Source of the DNA: Pusillimonas sp044464525
Lineage (GTDB): Bacteria; Pseudomonadota; Gammaproteobacteria; Burkholderiales; Burkholderiaceae_B
Assembly (NCBI RefSeq): GCF_044464525.1
Contig: NZ_JBIQLE010000002.1
Location: 147,716-211,715 of the forward strand
Reading direction: 5' to 3'
Length of the DNA: 64,000 nucleotides
The position numbers and the translations under genes are program-made. How positions within the stretch are numbered: position 1 is the stretch's first letter; each line of letters starts with the position of its first letter. Positions 33,728 through 42,437 of the stretch are shown here, piece by piece. The notes beneath the pieces are model-generated. The model had not been told where the DNA came from. It did not search any database and saw only the letters and a list, made by a program, of their open reading frames with translations.

Positions 33728-34674
33728 AGTGTGCCTTCCGGCCCTTTGGCGCCCTGATATATGGGCGCCTCGTGCTCTTGAAGGATGCTGGAAAATGCGC
33801 TGGCCGCCGGAGACAAAGGCCGTTGCGCACGCTTAAGAAGAAATAAAGGGCGTTTATACCCGCCGGCCTTGCAAGTATTCATGGTAGCCAGACGCCCCAG
33901 GGCGAGCAAGTCTTGGATCACCACTTCGGGCAGCATTGCAACACCCAGACCCTGCGCCACCGAGCGGGCAATGCCCTCGTTGCTTCCGATTTCCACACTG
34001 CGGTCGCACTGTACGCCTTCCGCGCGCAGCAGGCGTTCGGCCACTTCGCGCGTGCCCGAGCCAGGCTCGCGCACCAGCCACCGGGCACGGCTCAAGCGCC
34101 TGGAATCCAGCTCTTCAACGCCGGCCATGTCCGTGCCCGGCGCGGTCACCAGAAGAAGAGACTCTTCCCTCCATCTTAAAGAGCTGATGCCGGGGTCGTT
34201 CACCCCGCCTTCGACCACGGCGACGTCGACTTCGCAGTCGAGCAAGCCCTGGCTGATTACGGCTGTATTGCCCACCACGACATGCAGGTCGATATCGGGA
34301 AAATTATCGGCGAACAATGCGAGGTAGGCGGGCAGCCAATAGCCCGCCACCGTGGTGCTGGCGCCCACTGTCAATGTGCCTTTTTGCATGCCTGTGCGAG
34401 CCCCAAGATCGTCCAGGGCGGCGCGTTCGAGGGCGAATATACCGCGGGCGTGCTCGTACAGCGCCCGCCCCGCCTCGGTCAATCGCAGGCCGCGCCCCCC
34501 CTTTCCTCGCGCCCCGCCCCGCTCGATCAGCGCCAGGCCAAGCTGGTCTTCGAGTTCGCGCACGGCTTTGGACGCTGCCGATTGGCTGATGTGCAACAGC
34601 TCTGCGCCACGCGAGAAACTGCCGCGGGTTGCCACTGTGAAAAAAACTCGAGTCAGATGAAGATTCAGGCGCAT
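33724..34674 (-). CDS. LysR-family transcriptional regulator
   Basis: 316 residues. N-terminal helix-turn-helix (LHLTRVFFTVATRGSFSRGAELLHISQSAASKAVRELEDQLGLALIER, about 5-52) and a periplasmic-binding-like effector domain (QKGTLTVGASTTVAGYWLP onward, about 97-290). CysB/CbbR-like length. It is divergent from the YeiH-type exporter gene and translationally coupled to the ZIP gene downstream. In enterobacteria a LysR gene (yeiE) is likewise divergent from yeiH, so local control of the exporter is likely. Confidence 0.93.
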   Translation of the reverse strand: MRLNLHLTRVFFTVATRGSFSRGAELLHISQSAASKAVRELEDQLGLALIERGGARGKGGRGLRLTEAGRALYEHARGIFALERAALDDLGARTGMQKGTLTVGASTTVAGYWLPAYLALFADNFPDIDLHVVVGNTAVISQGLLDCEVDVAVVEGGVNDPGISSLRWREESLLLVTAPGTDMAGVEELDSRRLSRARWLVREPGSGTREVAERLLRAEGVQCDRSVEIGSNEGIARSVAQGLGVAMLPEVVIQDLLALGRLATMNTCKAGGYKRPLFLLKRAQRPLSPAASAFSSILQEHEAPIYQGAKGPEGTL

Positions 34675-34685
34675 GGCTATAGGTT

Positions 34686-34711
34686 ATGAATTTAACTCAT
34701 GAATTCTTGAG
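34686..34711. promoter_or_regulatory. candidate LysR operator (overlapping dyads)
   Basis: ATGA-n7-TCAT (34686-34700) contains the T-N11-A pattern of LysR sites. It overlaps a second dyad CTCA-n8-TGAG (34696-34711). Both lie in the 118-bp AT-rich gap between the divergent lysR and yeiH-like starts, 12-37 nt upstream of the LysR gene. Confidence 0.5.
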
Positions 34712-34792
34712 AAATGGGTATTGGACTCATATTACTGCAATCTATAAGCTTAAGCCTTGAATTGATGTAACGTTTTACAGGCCTTCCCTCGC

Positions 34793-35842
34793 ATGACGCA
34801 GTCCGCCACCCTATCCTCCACCCTCTTCGCTCCGCTGACCCGCCCGGGTCTGGCAGCAGGCCTGGCTCTTACCGCGGCGCTGGCCGCGGCGGCCATCCTC
34901 CTGGCGCAAACCTCGTGGCTTGTCCAGGCCGGCGTTAGTGCACTTACCTTGGCCATCGTGTTGGGCATGGTGGCGGGCAATTCTTTCTTTCCGGCCATTG
35001 CCGTTCGCACAGGCGCCGGGGTCGATTTTTCCAAGAACATCCTGCTGCGAGCCGGCATCGTCCTGTTCGGCTTTCGTATCACTTTTCAGGATATCGCCCA
35101 AGTCGGCTGGAGCGGCGTGCTGGTGGCAGCCCTGGTGGTGGGCTGTACTTTCATGTTGGCGGTCCTTGTCGGTACCCGGGTCTTCCGCCTGGACAAACAA
35201 ACCTCCATGCTCATCGGCGCGGGCAGCGCTATTTGCGGCGCGGCGGCCGTTATGGCCGCCGAACCCGTCGTCAAGGGCCATGCCCACAATGTCGCCGTGG
35301 CGGTGGCCACAGTCGTGGTGTTCGGCACCGTATCCATGTTCGCCTATCCTTTTTTATATCCGCTTCTGGGCATGACGGAACAGGCCTTCGGTATCTACGT
35401 CGGCTCAACCATCCACGAAGTCGCCCAGGTCGTCGCGGCCGGCGCAGCCGTCAGCGACGCCGTGGCGTCCACGGCCGTCATTGAAAAAATGATAAGGGTG
35501 ATGATGCTTGCGCCATTCCTGGTGCTGCTGTCGCTTGCCATAGCTCGCAAAACCGGGGGCGCCGCAGGGGGGCGTGTCGTTGTGCCCTGGTTCGCAGTAT
35601 GGTTTGTGGCGGCCGCCGGCATCAACTCATTGCAGATTGTGCCCGCCCCGGTGGTGCAAGGCATCTTGCACCTGGATGCGGTCCTGTTGGCCATGGCCAT
35701 GGCCGCGCTGGGCCTGCGCACACGTATAGCGTCGCTGCGCGAAGCGGGCCTGCGGCCGATTTTGCTGGCGGCCCTGCTATTCATCTTCTTGGTATTGGGT
35801 GGCTACGGCATCAATATCGCTGTAATGTCGCTGTTCAACTGA
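34793..35842 (+). CDS. YeiH-family (UPF0324) putative sulfate exporter
   Basis: 349 residues, about ten membrane segments. Family motifs: LGMVAGNSFFPAIAVRTGAGVDFSKNILLRAGIVLFGFRITFQDI, IGAGSAICGAAAVMAAEPVVKGH, GIYVGSTIHEVAQVVAAG and the terminal FLVLGGYGIN. The family is annotated as putative sulfate (or sulfite/taurine-related) exporters on limited evidence. Divergent from the LysR gene, which probably controls it. Confidence 0.92.
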   Translation: MTQSATLSSTLFAPLTRPGLAAGLALTAALAAAAILLAQTSWLVQAGVSALTLAIVLGMVAGNSFFPAIAVRTGAGVDFSKNILLRAGIVLFGFRITFQDIAQVGWSGVLVAALVVGCTFMLAVLVGTRVFRLDKQTSMLIGAGSAICGAAAVMAAEPVVKGHAHNVAVAVATVVVFGTVSMFAYPFLYPLLGMTEQAFGIYVGSTIHEVAQVVAAGAAVSDAVASTAVIEKMIRVMMLAPFLVLLSLAIARKTGGAAGGRVVVPWFAVWFVAAAGINSLQIVPAPVVQGILHLDAVLLAMAMAALGLRTRIASLREAGLRPILLAALLFIFLVLGGYGINIAVMSLFN

Positions 35843-35874
35843 GGCGCCCACGCCTGCCGGCAACCCAAAAGCCT

Positions 35875-36837
35875 CTACGCCGCTCGAAACATATAGCCTT
35901 GTTTCCGGAACTCTTCAAGCCGGTTGTATAGAGTCTTGGGGCTGATGCCCAGCGCGATGGCCGTGCGACGCTTGTCGCCTCCGTAGTAATCAAGAGTAGC
36001 CATGATAATGGCACGCTGTGCCGAATCAAGCCGCGTGCCCACGGCAATTTTAAGCAACCCATGCTTGACGTCGGGCCGCCCAGGCTTCGCGTCGGCGTTC
36101 AATGGAGGAATTTCGACTTGGTTGTCGGCAAGGATGAACGCCCGCATGACGGTGTTCTTGAGTTCGCGGACATTTCCAGGCCAATGATAGCTTTCCAGGT
36201 GAAACAAGGCGTCTGGTGCAAACACTTTATTCGTTCCCTCGTGCTCGTTCAGCTCTTGGAGAAACCGCTGGGCGAGGTAGGGAATGTCGCTTTTGCGTTC
36301 GCGTAGCGACGGCACCCGCACGGGAAACACCGCGAGCCTGTACAGCAGGTCGGATCGGAAGGTGCGGGCCTCGACCGCCGACTTGGGGTCGCGGTTTGTT
36401 GCAGCGATAATGCGCACATTCACTTTTTTCTGCTCGGAGCCTCCGACACTGTGATAGGTGCCGTTTTCGAGTACACGCAGCAACTGCACCTGCATGGCCA
36501 ACGGCATTTCGGTAATTTCGTCCAGGAAAAGCGTACCCATGTGGGCACGTCCGAAACAGCCTTCGGTACTGCTGACTGCGCCCGTGAAACTGCCTTTTTC
36601 GTGCCCGAAGAGCTCGCTTTCGGCCAGCGAGGGACTGATTGCGCCGCAGTTGATGGCTACAAAGGGCTGCTTGCGGCGCGAACTTCGTCCGTGAATGGCG
36701 CGCGCAACCACTTCTTTTCCTGTGCCGCTTTCACCAATGACCAATACGCTGGCGGATGTTGGAGCCGCTTTGACGATCGACCGCGCCAAACGAAAGGCGG
36801 CCGAGGAATGTCCAAGGAATCGTGAGGTTTTAATCAT
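35875..36837 (-). CDS. sigma-54-dependent activator lacking an N-terminal sensor domain
   Basis: 320 residues: an AAA+ domain directly at the N-terminus and a Fis-type helix-turn-helix at the end (ATLDYYGGDKRRTAIALGISPKTLYNRLEEFRKQG). Walker A GESGTGKE (35-42), the sigma-54 contact loop as GSFTGA (82-87, canonical GAFTGA), Walker B GTLFLDEI (101-108) and the R-finger region FRSDLLYRLAVFPV are intact. There is no receiver, GAF, PAS or V4R domain, as in PspF, so activity would be set by a partner or by expression level. It lies just downstream of, and on the same strand as, the cydAB-DUF2474 genes (114 nt gap), which suggests but does not prove a link. Confidence 0.92.
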   Translation of the reverse strand: MIKTSRFLGHSSAAFRLARSIVKAAPTSASVLVIGESGTGKEVVARAIHGRSSRRKQPFVAINCGAISPSLAESELFGHEKGSFTGAVSSTEGCFGRAHMGTLFLDEITEMPLAMQVQLLRVLENGTYHSVGGSEQKKVNVRIIAATNRDPKSAVEARTFRSDLLYRLAVFPVRVPSLRERKSDIPYLAQRFLQELNEHEGTNKVFAPDALFHLESYHWPGNVRELKNTVMRAFILADNQVEIPPLNADAKPGRPDVKHGLLKIAVGTRLDSAQRAIIMATLDYYGGDKRRTAIALGISPKTLYNRLEEFRKQGYMFRAA

Positions 36838-36950
36838 GAAAAAGACAGGTTTGAATCAGACACGACGACATGTCCTTATTCCGGTGAATAGTAAAGCGTG
36901 AACGCGTTCGATCAAATTAGTATTAGTATCGAGAATGTAACAACACAGGC

Positions 36951-37094
36951 CTATGAATTGAATCCCGCCCAATTCATGAATAGCCGCAATAAATAGGCCA
37001 CCAACCCCAAGGCCGCCACCCCTAGAACCCAGAACAACGCCATCCATCCCAGGCGTGTTGCCCATTGCCGCTGCCGCTCATCGGGAGCGCTCAT
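36951..37094 (-). CDS. DUF2474-type small subunit of cytochrome bd oxidase
   Basis: 47 residues from ATG 37094, which shares one base with the cydB stop (TAATG). One hydrophobic helix (LGWMALFWVLGVAALGLVAYLL, about 15-36) after a basic start with QRQWATRLGW, ending MNWAGFNS. DUF2474 proteins are the CydX-like third subunits that accompany the cyanide-insensitive oxidases in proteobacteria. The longer upstream frame in this register overlaps cydB and is not used. Confidence 0.88.
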   Translation of the reverse strand: MSAPDERQRQWATRLGWMALFWVLGVAALGLVAYLLRLFMNWAGFNS

Positions 37095-38101
37095 TAGTGG
37101 TAACCCTCGCCCGGTCGGACCTTGCCACGAAAAACGTAGTACGACCATCCGGTGTACATAAGGATGAACGGTATGATCAGCAAGGCGCCCACCAGGGTGA
37201 AGCCCTGGCTTTGCGCAGGCCCCGAAGCTTCCCAAATGGAGATGTCCGGAGGAATGACATTGGGCCAAATACTGATGCCCAATCCGCTATACCCCAAGAA
37301 AATTAACGCGAGCGTCAGTAAGAAAGGCCCCGAATGCGGTTCGCGCCCGAGCATTCGCAGCAAGTAGTATGCCGATACCGCCACAAGTACCGGCACCGGC
37401 GCGAACCAGAACAGGTTTGGCAGGCTGAACCAGCGATCGGCAATTGACTCATGGATCAGCGGCGTCCAGATACTGATCACCACGATAACGCCCAGCAATA
37501 CAAAGGTAAGCGGGCGGGCCAGCGAACGCATGCGGTCATACAGCAGCCCGTCTGTCTTCACAATGAGCCAGGTGCAGCCCAGCAGCGCATAGGCGACGAT
37601 CAGGCCCAGCCCGGTGAAAATGGAAAACGGCGTAATCCAATCGAGCACTCCGCCGGCGTAGCCCCGGTCGACCACCGGGAGCCCATTCATGTATGCGCCC
37701 AGCACCACTCCCTGGAAAAACGTGGCGCAGAACGATCCGAAGATGAAGGCCTTGTCCCACCAATGCCTTTTTGCGGGCTCGGCCTTGAAACGAAACTCGA
37801 AAGCCACTCCGCGAAATATCAAACCCAGCAGCATGAAGATCAGGGGCAGCATGAAAGCATGCAAAATCACTGCATAGGCCAACGGAAAGGCGGCCAACAA
37901 GCCCGCGCCCCCCAAAACAAGCCACGTCTCGTTGCCATCCCAGACTGGAGCAACGGTGTTCATCATGACGTCACGATCATGGGCGTCGGGCATGAACGGA
38001 AACAATATTCCTATGCCCAGATCGAAGCCGTCCATGATGACATACATGAGTATGCCGAAAAGGATGATAATCGCCCATAGCAGTGCCAGATCGATCCCCA
38101 T
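37094..38101 (-). CDS. cydB: cytochrome bd-type (cyanide-insensitive) ubiquinol oxidase subunit II
   Basis: 335-residue integral membrane subunit with about eight to nine helices. CydB hallmarks: LWAIIILFGILMYVIMDGFDLGIGILFPF at the N-terminus, VAPVWDGNETWLVLGGAGLLAAFPLAYA, LIFRGVAFEFRFKA, and SIWPNVIPPDISIWEASGPAQSQGF near the end. Sequence resembles CioB more than E. coli CydB. Works with CydA at 38105 (3-nt gap) and the DUF2474 subunit. Confidence 0.95.
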   Translation of the reverse strand: MGIDLALLWAIIILFGILMYVIMDGFDLGIGILFPFMPDAHDRDVMMNTVAPVWDGNETWLVLGGAGLLAAFPLAYAVILHAFMLPLIFMLLGLIFRGVAFEFRFKAEPAKRHWWDKAFIFGSFCATFFQGVVLGAYMNGLPVVDRGYAGGVLDWITPFSIFTGLGLIVAYALLGCTWLIVKTDGLLYDRMRSLARPLTFVLLGVIVVISIWTPLIHESIADRWFSLPNLFWFAPVPVLVAVSAYYLLRMLGREPHSGPFLLTLALIFLGYSGLGISIWPNVIPPDISIWEASGPAQSQGFTLVGALLIIPFILMYTGWSYYVFRGKVRPGEGYH

Positions 38102-38104
38102 GTC

Positions 38105-39514
38105 TTATCCCCTTTCCACATTGGCCTTGCTTTCGTCCGCAGCCGACATCGGCCGTGCGGGTGTGCGTCGTTCGCCGGGGCCGCCTTCTTGAGGTTCATG
38201 GCTTTGCGGCCCCGTGCGTATCAGGCGCAAGATATACACGATGCCCGCACCGAACAGAATAAAATACACGATGACGAACAGGGCAAGCGCCAGCCCGACC
38301 TCGGATGCGCTATGCGGGGTAACGGCATCAGCGGTGCGCATTACGCCATAAATGATCCATGGCTGCCGACCGATTTCGGTGGTGTACCAGCCGGCAAGCA
38401 ATGCCACGAGCCCAGAGGTTCCCATATATAGTGCGAACCTATGCAGCGCGCGCTGACGGTAAAGGCTGCCGCGCCAGCGCGCCCAAGCGCCCCATACTGC
38501 CAATGCAATCATCAGCAGCCCCAGCCCCACCATGATCCGAAAGGTCCAGAACACCACAGTGGCGTTGGGCCGATCTTCAGGAGCGAATTCTTTAAGCCCC
38601 TGAAACTGGCCATCCCAACTATGAGTAAGGATGAGGCTGCCCAAATGGGGAATCTCGACCGCAAAGCGGTTTCGCTCCTCTTTCATGTCCGGCCAGCCGA
38701 ACAAGGTCAGTGGAACTGCTTCGCCGGGCTTGTTCTCCCAGTGGCCCTCGATGGCCGCGATCTTGGCCGGCTGATGCTTGAGCGTGTTAAGGCCGTGAAA
38801 GTCTCCCACCACCGCTTGCAAAGGGGCCACGAGAAGCAGCATCCACATCGCCATGGACAACATCTTTCGCACAGCGGGATTATCATTGCCGCGCAATAGA
38901 TGCCAACCTGCCGAAGCCGCCACCATTAAGGCGGTGGCCAGATATGCGGCCAAGGTCATGTGCACCAGACGATATGGAAAAGACGGGTTGAATATGACGG
39001 CCAGCCAATCGACCGGCACGACTTGGTTATTGATGATTTCGTAGCCTTGCGGGGTATGCATCCAGCTGTTGGAGGCAAGGATCCAGGTAGCGGAAATCAA
39101 GGTGCCCAAGGCAACCATGACAGTCGAGAAAAAGTGCAGCCCCGGCCCGACGCGCTTCCAGCCAAACAGCATGACCCCCAGAAACCCGGCCTCGAGGAAA
39201 AAGGCGGTAAGCACTTCGTATGCCAGCAATGGGCCGGTGATGCCTCCGGCAAACTCTGAAAAAACGCTCCAGTTGGTGCCGAACTGATAGGCCATGACGA
39301 CCCCCGATACGACCCCCATGCCGAAGTTGACGGCGAAGACCTTCACCCAAAAATGATAGAGATTGCGATAAGTAACGTTGGATGTGCGCAACCAACAGGC
39401 TTCAAGCACAGCCAGATAGCTGGCAAGACCAATGGTGATGGCCGGGAAGATGATGTGGAAGGATATCGTGAAGCCAAACTGAATGCGGGACAACATCAAG
39501 GCGTCGAGATCCAT
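38105..39514 (-). CDS. cydA: cytochrome bd-type (cyanide-insensitive) ubiquinol oxidase subunit I
   Basis: 469-residue haem-carrying subunit that oxidises ubiquinol and reduces oxygen. Conserved ligands: His20 (TISFHIIFPA) for the high-spin haem, His in YRLVHMTLAAYLATA, and GWYTTEIGRQPWIIYGVMRT, where the CIO-type GRQPW is seen. The quinol loop is short, as in CioA. A His/charge-rich cytoplasmic tail of about 35 residues ends the protein. RBS AGGAGCGCAGGA precedes the ATG. No FNR/Anr-like TTGAT-n4-ATCAA box is visible upstream. Confidence 0.96.
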   Translation of the reverse strand: MDLDALMLSRIQFGFTISFHIIFPAITIGLASYLAVLEACWLRTSNVTYRNLYHFWVKVFAVNFGMGVVSGVVMAYQFGTNWSVFSEFAGGITGPLLAYEVLTAFFLEAGFLGVMLFGWKRVGPGLHFFSTVMVALGTLISATWILASNSWMHTPQGYEIINNQVVPVDWLAVIFNPSFPYRLVHMTLAAYLATALMVAASAGWHLLRGNDNPAVRKMLSMAMWMLLLVAPLQAVVGDFHGLNTLKHQPAKIAAIEGHWENKPGEAVPLTLFGWPDMKEERNRFAVEIPHLGSLILTHSWDGQFQGLKEFAPEDRPNATVVFWTFRIMVGLGLLMIALAVWGAWARWRGSLYRQRALHRFALYMGTSGLVALLAGWYTTEIGRQPWIIYGVMRTADAVTPHSASEVGLALALFVIVYFILFGAGIVYILRLIRTGPQSHEPQEGGPGERRTPARPMSAADESKANVERG

Positions 39515-39741
39515 TCCTGCGCTCCTGTAGGACGAAAATCGGTATGGGGCATAGGCCGGGTGCGAACAGCCAGGTGGCTGCGAGACCGCAAACGACGGGC
39601 CAAAGCCATCTCATCCACGACACTATAGCGCCAGAAAGAGTTCTGGACCAGAGCGGAAACAGCGCTTGCGCGTGCACCGGCCGCAGAAGTCCGGGCATGC
39701 CGTTTGCAGTGGCTTGCACTTACAAACCGCAGGAGCGCCGC

Positions 39742-40896
39742 ATGGCAGCCACACCACATCTTGCCGCTCGGAAATCCAAATATCGTATCGCTGTCGCTTT
39801 TCCACGGCGGCAAAACAGCTCACGCCACGAAGTAGCTTCGCAAGACGCACTGGCGCGCAAGCTCGCCGACGTGCTGCAACTGGATTTCGTCCAGGACTAT
39901 CAGCCTGAGGCGATGCTCTCCTCCGGCGGCATCTATTATGTGCCGGCACAGACCCTGGTGCGTGTAAACGCGATGCACGGCGCTCCGCCCTACTTTCAGG
40001 ATATTCAAGACGCCGAAGACTTGTTCGGGGGTCTCGTCCCTTATGAGTTCGTTGCGACCAAGGCGATCACCCACGGTTTGCTCAATCCGGGTGCTGCGGC
40101 CCCCGAGGGTTGGAGCCATGACTTCGGGCAGCAAGTGGCGCACGCTACGCTGGCCGGCATCACCGTGTTCAGCATGACAGACGCAAGGCTCGCGGGAATT
40201 CGGCTTTTGGCGCTTGGGCCCATACGCATCAAGCCGGTCCAGGCTAGCGGCGGCCGCGGCCAGCTCGTAATATCAGACCGCCGCCAACTCGATCAAGCGC
40301 TGGCGGGCCAGAATGACGATGAATTGGCCAAGTGGGGTTTGGTACTGGAGGAGCATCTTCAAGACGTAGAAACCTATAGTGTGGGTCAGGCGCGTGCCGG
40401 GGGCGTGGAGTTGTCGTACGTAGGCACTCAGTCGCTCACACCCGACAACGAAGCACAGCCGGTTTACGGCGGATCGGCTTTGCTATGCGTACGCGGCGGT
40501 TACGAGGACTTGATGGCATTGCCATTGGACGAGCCCCAGCGTCAAGCTGTACGTCTGGCGCGCCAGTATGATGCGGCGGCCCAGCGCTGCTGGCCCGCCT
40601 TGCTCGCCTCGCGGCGCAACTACGACGTGGCTCGAGGCAAAGATGCGCGAGGACGCATCAAGATGGGCGTCCTGGAGCAAAGCTGGCGCGCGGGAGGCGC
40701 AAGCTTTGCCGAAGCCTGCGCGCTGGGGGCTTTTCGGGCGGAGCCCAAGCGCGCCGTGGCCAAGGCCTATACCTGCGAACGTTACGGCAAGGGCTATCGG
40801 CCGCCCGACACCGTTCAAATCATCTATCAGGGCGACGACCCGGCAACCGGGTTCATCACCAAATACGGCGCAATCGAACCTCATGGGCACCCTTAG
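39742..40896 (+). CDS. DUF3182-family protein
   Basis: 384 residues from ATG 39742, 7-11 nt after AGGAG; the frame is open to 39544 but that part overlaps the cydA promoter region. The protein looks like a soluble, roughly ATP-grasp-like enzyme (GPIRIKPVQASGGRGQLVI resembles a phosphate-binding lid; LVLEEHLQDVETYSVGQ, VYGGSALLCVRGG), but I do not know a proven activity. I recall this family as DUF3182, found in stress gene clusters of pseudomonads and Burkholderiales with phospholipase D-type synthases. First gene of a six-gene coupled operon that ends at ku/ligD. Confidence 0.75.
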   Translation: MAATPHLAARKSKYRIAVAFPRRQNSSRHEVASQDALARKLADVLQLDFVQDYQPEAMLSSGGIYYVPAQTLVRVNAMHGAPPYFQDIQDAEDLFGGLVPYEFVATKAITHGLLNPGAAAPEGWSHDFGQQVAHATLAGITVFSMTDARLAGIRLLALGPIRIKPVQASGGRGQLVISDRRQLDQALAGQNDDELAKWGLVLEEHLQDVETYSVGQARAGGVELSYVGTQSLTPDNEAQPVYGGSALLCVRGGYEDLMALPLDEPQRQAVRLARQYDAAAQRCWPALLASRRNYDVARGKDARGRIKMGVLEQSWRAGGASFAEACALGAFRAEPKRAVAKAYTCERYGKGYRPPDTVQIIYQGDDPATGFITKYGAIEPHGHP

Positions 40897-41635
40897 TGAA
40901 ACCATCCTGATTCCCGTCGAAGGACAGAATATCGCTGGTACTTTTCTTGAGCCGTCGAATAAAGTGCCCGGTGTCCTGTTCGTACACGGCTGGGGCGGCA
41001 GTCAAGACTTCGACCTGCGACGGGCGCGCGGGCTTGCCGGCCTGGGCTGCGTATGCCTTACCTTTGATTTGCGCGGACATGCGGCCACGCTGGAGCAGCA
41101 GATGAAGGTTTCGCGCGAGGACAACCTGCGCGACGTCGTGGCCGCCTATGATTCTTTAGCGGCCCACCCCGCGATCGATTCTTCGGCCATCGCCGTGGTG
41201 GGCAGCAGCTACGGCGGCTATCTGGCCGCCATCCTGACCAGCATGCGGTCGGTAAAATGGCTGGCCCTGCACGTGCCCGCTCTGTATCGCGACGACGAAT
41301 GGATGTTGCCAAAGCGGCAACTCAATCGCGAAAGCCTTGCCGCCTACCGGAAAAGCACAGTGACGCCAAACGACAACCGGGCTTTGGCGGCGTGCCGCCG
41401 TTTCGCAGGCGACGTCCTGATCGTGGAGGCCGAGCACGACGACTTCGTGCCGCATTCCACCATCATGAACTACCGAACGGCTTTCCGCGTAGCGCATTCT
41501 CTTACTCACCGAACCGTCGACGACGCAGATCATGCGTTAACCCAAAAAGAAGCCCAACGCTCATACACCTCGATACTGCTCAACTGGGCAACCGAAATGG
41601 TGGTGGGCGCACGCACTTCTTCGGCACGGGTATGA
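40883..41635 (+). CDS. alpha/beta hydrolase
   Basis: 250 residues from ATG 40883, overlapping the previous gene by 14 nt. Alpha/beta-hydrolase core: GVLFVHGWGGSQDF (oxyanion HGWGG, about 32-36), nucleophile elbow GSSYGGY (Ser at about residue 112), Asp in EAEHDDFVP and His in DDADHALT. Dienelactone-hydrolase/peptidase-S9-like. Substrate unknown. The overlap couples it to the DUF3182 gene. The frame extends upstream to 40568 but only inside that gene. Confidence 0.9.
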   Translation: MGTLSETILIPVEGQNIAGTFLEPSNKVPGVLFVHGWGGSQDFDLRRARGLAGLGCVCLTFDLRGHAATLEQQMKVSREDNLRDVVAAYDSLAAHPAIDSSAIAVVGSSYGGYLAAILTSMRSVKWLALHVPALYRDDEWMLPKRQLNRESLAAYRKSTVTPNDNRALAACRRFAGDVLIVEAEHDDFVPHSTIMNYRTAFRVAHSLTHRTVDDADHALTQKEAQRSYTSILLNWATEMVVGARTSSARV

Positions 41636-41666
41636 AAATTGCTTTGAGACTGGGCATACAGCTACG

Positions 41667-42437
41667 ATGGAGCATTGCATGCGCGAAGGATCCGGGCAGA
41701 CCGTCAAAGTATTGACGGTGAACGTTCATAAAGGCTTCACGATATTCAACAGGCGCTTCATATTGAGCGAACTACGTGAGGCCATCCGCGGCACCGCCCC
41801 CGACGTCATCTTCCTTCAAGAAGTGCTGGGCGAAAACCACCGCCACGCGGCGCGGCTGCACGGTTGGCCCACCACTTCACATTATGAATACCTGGCCGAC
41901 ACCATCTGGACGGATTTCGCCTATGGGCGCAATGCCGTGTATCCGGCAGGCCACCATGGCAATGCGGTGCTGTCCAAATACCCCATCTCCGCCTACGAAA
42001 ATCACGATGTCAGCGTCAACCGCCACGAGGCGCGCGGCATTCTGCATTGCGTGCTCGAGGCGCCTGACAACGGCTTGCGACTGCACGCGATATGCGTCCA
42101 CTTGGGCCTGCGCGAGGCGCACCGGCGCCGGCAACTGCGCCGACTATGTGAATTGGTCCACAGCGACATTCCCGCCGACGAGCCGATTATCGTCGCGGGC
42201 GACTTCAATGACTGGCGTTTGAAGGCAGGCCGGCACCTGAGCAGTTGCGGGCTCGTGGACGTCTTCGCGCATGCGCACGGCCGCCCGATCCGAACGTTTC
42301 CGGCCCAGTGCCCCTTCCTGCGGCTCGATCGCATCTATGTGGGCAACATCTCCGGGCACCGGCCGGTGCCTATGGCGCGACGGCCATGGAACGGCTTGTC
42401 GGACCACTTGCCCCTGGTTGCGGAGGTGGACGTATGA
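41667..42437 (+). CDS. endonuclease/exonuclease/phosphatase (EEP) family protein
   Basis: 256 residues, EEP (DNase I-like) fold: VKVLTVNVHKGF with Asn, PDVIFLQEV with metal-binding Glu, VHLGLREAHRR (catalytic His), IVAGDFNDW (Asp/Asn) and GLSDHLPLVAEV with the terminal Asp-His. Members may be nucleases or sugar/lipid phosphatases. Its tight coupling to ClsB (ATGA overlap) suggests phospholipid-head-group chemistry in the same process. First Met 41667 or Met 41679. Confidence 0.9.
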   Translation: MEHCMREGSGQTVKVLTVNVHKGFTIFNRRFILSELREAIRGTAPDVIFLQEVLGENHRHAARLHGWPTTSHYEYLADTIWTDFAYGRNAVYPAGHHGNAVLSKYPISAYENHDVSVNRHEARGILHCVLEAPDNGLRLHAICVHLGLREAHRRRQLRRLCELVHSDIPADEPIIVAGDFNDWRLKAGRHLSSCGLVDVFAHAHGRPIRTFPAQCPFLRLDRIYVGNISGHRPVPMARRPWNGLSDHLPLVAEVDV

